Shown in pieces: positions 33,723 to 36,180 of a stretch of 36,180 bases of DNA. The notes beneath the pieces are model-generated. The model searched no databases and was not told the origin of the DNA. It saw nothing but the letters and a program-made list of their open reading frames with translations. Numbering within the stretch: position 1 is the stretch's first letter; every line of letters starts with the position of its first letter. Source of the stretch: JBMYTN01 sp049604415 (GTDB lineage Bacteria > Pseudomonadota > Alphaproteobacteria > Rhodospirillales > Rhodospirillaceae); the NCBI GenBank assembly GCA_049604415.1, contig JBMYTN010000042.1, forward strand, positions 1 through 36,180, in the 5' to 3' direction. The translations under genes and the position numbers were made by a program.

Positions 33723-35195
33723 ATGCGCGACGCCGACCCCCAAGGTCCGGGCCAGATCCCGACCCCGACCCCAAACAATACTCCTGAAAAGACCCGCGAA
33801 AACGGCGAGGCTGCCTTGGCCGCCGACTACTCGCCGTCCCATCTCCGGGCCGCTGTCCAAGAAGCGCCGGGCTTGGTCAAGCTGGCGGTGCCGATCTTTA
33901 TTGCGCTCTCGGCCATGGGCCTGATCGGCGTGGTCGATACTTTGATGATCGCACCCTTGGGGACGGCGGCTTTGGCCGGAGCTGCGCTGACCACCGCCGT
34001 GCTGATCCTGTTCTACTGCGTGATCTACGGCATGCTGTCGGCCTGTTGGGTCTCCTTCGCCCAAGCCTTGGGGGCCAAGGACTTTAAGGGGCTGAATGGT
34101 GCCCTGTCCTCCAGCCTTGTGCTTGGAGTGCTGCTTGGGGTGGGCAGTGCGGTGTTGATGATCGCCCTGTTGCCGATCCTGCCCTGGATGGGGCAACCGC
34201 CCGAGGTGGTGGCCATCGTCCCGCCCTATTGGATCGCCATGGCGATCATGTTGATCCCCTTCACCTTGTTCTTCGTCATGAAGGGCTTGTTTGATGCCCT
34301 GGAAAAGCCCTGGATCGGGGTGGCGATTTCCTATCTGGCCGTCCTGATCAATGTGCCGTTCAACTATTTGCTGATCCACGGCATTGGGAGCTGGGACGGG
34401 CTTGGGCTGATCGGGGCCGGTTTGGCCAGCCTGCTGGCCATGTCGGTGGGGTTTGGCGCAGCGTGGCTCTATTGGCGCCGGGCCAAGACCTTGGCGTCCT
34501 TGCGTGCGGAAAAGGCGTCCGCAAGCCGGGCGGAGGTCGTCCAGCAATGGCGCACGGGCTGGCCCTATGCATTTGGCTATTTGGCCGAAGGCGGCGCCTA
34601 TGCCTTTGCGGGCTTGATGCTGGGATGGTTTGGGGCTGCGGCTCTGGCCGCCTATCAGGTGGTTAATGCCGTGGCCTCCCTGTTTTACATGCTGCCCTTG
34701 GGCATGGCCTCGGCGGTCAGCCTGCGGGTAGGTGTGGCCGTTGGGGCGGGGGAGAACGCCCGTCTGGCCCCGATTAACACCGGTGCTTTGGGGACCGTGA
34801 CGGTGTGGATGGTCTTGGTCATGGTCGTCTTGATGCTCAGCGGTGGCTGGATCGCCAGCAGCTTGGCCGATGACCCTGAGGTGGTGGCCATCGCCACCAG
34901 CATGTTTGTGATCATGGCAGCGATGCAGGTGCTCGACGGCATCCAGTCGACCTCCTTCGGGGCCTTGCGCGGCATTCTGGACACCCGCTTCCCGGCCATG
35001 GTGACGACGGTATCCTATTGGATGGTGGCTCTGCCTGCTGCTTATGTCCTTGGCTTTATGGTCGGACTTGGGCCAAACGGCGTATGGCTAGGCTATATGG
35101 TCGGGTTGAGCCTGGCCGGGCTGGCCCTTACCCTGCGGTACTACCGAAAAGTAGCGCAGGGTGTGGGGGCACAGGGCCATGATCCGGAAATTTGA
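33723..35195 (+). CDS. MATE family multidrug/toxin efflux transporter
   Basis: A 490-residue protein with about 12 membrane helices in two homologous halves and an extra ~40-residue hydrophilic N-terminus. Typical MATE features are PGLVKLAVPIFIALSAMGLIGVVDTLMIAPLGTAALAGAAL in the first half and YQVVNAVASLFYMLPLGMASAVSLRVGVAVGAG with DGIQSTSFGALRGILDTRFP in the second. It exports cationic drugs or metabolites in exchange for Na+ or H+. The start at ATG 33723 has only a weak ribosome binding site; the unusual N-terminus suggests a later start near residue 44-50 is possible. The methyltransferase gene overlaps its end by 17 bases. Confidence 0.88.
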   Translation: MRDADPQGPGQIPTPTPNNTPEKTRENGEAALAADYSPSHLRAAVQEAPGLVKLAVPIFIALSAMGLIGVVDTLMIAPLGTAALAGAALTTAVLILFYCVIYGMLSACWVSFAQALGAKDFKGLNGALSSSLVLGVLLGVGSAVLMIALLPILPWMGQPPEVVAIVPPYWIAMAIMLIPFTLFFVMKGLFDALEKPWIGVAISYLAVLINVPFNYLLIHGIGSWDGLGLIGAGLASLLAMSVGFGAAWLYWRRAKTLASLRAEKASASRAEVVQQWRTGWPYAFGYLAEGGAYAFAGLMLGWFGAAALAAYQVVNAVASLFYMLPLGMASAVSLRVGVAVGAGENARLAPINTGALGTVTVWMVLVMVVLMLSGGWIASSLADDPEVVAIATSMFVIMAAMQVLDGIQSTSFGALRGILDTRFPAMVTTVSYWMVALPAAYVLGFMVGLGPNGVWLGYMVGLSLAGLALTLRYYRKVAQGVGAQGHDPEI

Positions 35196-35964
35196 TCCGT
35201 CCCAAACGATCTTTGGTCAAACCTTCGGGCCTATCGCCCGGATGGGCCTTGGCGGCGTGATCGGTAAAATCCGCAGCCGAGGCCTGGGTTGGTTTTTCGC
35301 CAGCATTGGTCGCCACGCCCATATGCTCCAGGCTCTGTTGCTAAACCGGCGTTTCGACAAAAAATTCGGTATCGATACCGCTGGACGCATTCCCTGGACC
35401 GAGACCGGAGATCAAGCGGTGATCGCGGAGCTGGGCCATGAGTTCATCTCCACACCGGTCAAAAGCTTCAACCATATGATGGCCCAGATCGGCCAAGATT
35501 GGTCCGAGCACACCCTGGTGGATTTTGGCTCGGGCAAGGGGAGGGTGTTGATCCTGGCCGCTGAGCTTGGCTTTAAACGCGCCATAGGCGTGGAGCTGAG
35601 CCCTGAGCTGGCAGCCACCGCCCAGCGCAATATCGCGGCCTATGCGGCGCGCCAAGCTCCGAAAACCACCTTAGAAAGCGCCAATGTCGATGCGCGGGAC
35701 TTTGCGCTGCCCGATGGACCTGTGGTGCTGTATTTCTACTCGCCCTTTCCCGAGGCTTTGGTTGCCGAGATCGTTGAGCGTGCTCGGCAGTCGTTGCGCG
35801 CTTGCCCCCGGGACATGGTGATCTGCTATGCGGAAGAACCGGAATATCCGATCCCGGATGTGTTCGCCTGCGACTCCTTTAAGGCATTGTCTGTCGCGCC
35901 GATCCCCTATGATCCCGGGGCGATCCGGCAACTCCACTTTGCGGCGTTTCGGGCGCTCGGGTAA
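35179..35964 (+). CDS. Class I SAM-dependent methyltransferase
   Basis: A ~261-residue methyltransferase. Motif I is TLVDFGSGKGRVLILAAELG, motif II (acidic) IGVELSPELAATAQRNI, and post-motif YFYSPFPEALVAEIV replaces the usual NPPF with YSPF. The Rossmann fold order is standard. This FGSGKGR subgroup has uncharacterised members in many proteobacteria and loosely resembles DOT1-like enzymes. ATG 35179 overlaps the MATE stop by 17 bases; GTG 35161 is also possible. The substrate is unknown; coupling to an exporter could mean modification of an exported compound, but this is inference. Confidence 0.77.
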   Translation: MIRKFDPSQTIFGQTFGPIARMGLGGVIGKIRSRGLGWFFASIGRHAHMLQALLLNRRFDKKFGIDTAGRIPWTETGDQAVIAELGHEFISTPVKSFNHMMAQIGQDWSEHTLVDFGSGKGRVLILAAELGFKRAIGVELSPELAATAQRNIAAYAARQAPKTTLESANVDARDFALPDGPVVLYFYSPFPEALVAEIVERARQSLRACPRDMVICYAEEPEYPIPDVFACDSFKALSVAPIPYDPGAIRQLHFAAFRALG

Positions 35965-36165
35965 CACCGTCACGCTAGGTCGCCATGCGCCCCTGTGTTG
36001 TGCTGTAAACAAATGTTCTCAAAAGGCTTTTTATTGACCCCGCGTATCGGATCTCCGGCCGGAAACAGTTGGGCTTTACGGGCTCAACGCACATATTAAT
36101 GAACGTTAGTGAACGGTCGGTTAGCTCTAGGCTGCGGTGACAATTTAACGGATGACGTCACCGAG
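35965..36165. promoter_or_regulatory. Intergenic control region with repeated GAACGkT and a palindrome
   Basis: No gene is seen. Near its end GAACGTTAGT (36101) and GAACGGTCGG (36111) form a 10-base direct repeat, within an imperfect dyad AACGTT-AGTG-AACGGT (36102-36117) of the kind bound by TetR/AcrR-type repressors. TGACGTCA at 36153-36160 is a perfect palindrome. An ATG at 36166 follows. Operator function is inferred from layout only. Confidence 0.35.
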
Positions 36166-36180
36166 ATGAAAATTAGACTG
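36166..36180 (+). CDS. Possible start of a truncated gene (MKIRL)
   Basis: An ATG followed by AAA ATT AGA CTG reads MKIRL to the end of the window. The Lys/Arg-rich start would fit a signal peptide, and the operator-like repeats lie just upstream. No convincing ribosome binding site is present. Only five codons are visible, so the gene cannot be identified. Confidence 0.2.

Overview
The window is about 60% GC with dense, tightly packed operons. Gene content (tripartite tricarboxylate transporter, YdeP-type molybdoenzyme, exosortase, N-carbamoylputrescine amidase) and codon use suggest an alphaproteobacterium, perhaps a marine Rhodospirillales-like one. The taxonomic call is an inference. No rRNA, tRNA or CRISPR array was seen.

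Positions 1-5288 look like an accessory island. The first ~520 bases are very AT-rich and hold only decayed coding traces. They abut the catalytic C-terminal fragment of a tyrosine recombinase (524-856). Convergent to it is a two-gene operon: a GT4 glycosyltransferase fused to a P-loop-like middle region lacking its ATP-binding motifs and to a long TPR tail (1885-5115), translationally coupled to a COG2187-like small-molecule kinase (917-1888). The architecture (effector-like N-terminus, STAND-like centre, TPR sensor-like tail) and the setting suggest an undescribed conflict or surface-modification system.

5289-8211 holds a SAM methyltransferase divergent from an IlvD/Edd family dehydratase. 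8208-14827 is a minus-strand operon: GNAT acetyltransferase, exosortase with an EpsI-like tail, a VIT/vWA protein ending in a PEP-CTERM-like signal, an OmpR-type response regulator and a histidine kinase. It mirrors the proteobacterial dedicated sortase system (sortase, VIT/vWA target, RR, HK), with an exosortase and PEP-CTERM in place of sortase and its signal.

14951-21309 carries a YdeP-like molybdoenzyme, N-carbamoylputrescine amidase, a class III aminotransferase and a polytopic membrane protein, suggesting polyamine metabolism. 21465-27996 is a catabolic locus: FadR-type GntR regulator, TctC-TctB-TctA transporter, an AbrB-family membrane protein and an MmgE/PrpD enzyme. The regulator and tctC promoters share a 16-bp box in identical geometry over the -35, a likely operator. 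A strong hairpin lies between tctC and tctB, and another follows the last gene.

28149-32909 has two convergent envelope genes: an 881-residue secreted protein with a proline-rich 89-residue tandem repeat, and a 694-residue OmpA-domain protein with a duplicated discoidin-like plus beta-rich module. After a weakly coding interval come a MATE exporter and an overlapping methyltransferase (33723-35964). The window ends in a regulatory-looking stretch and possibly the first codons of another gene.
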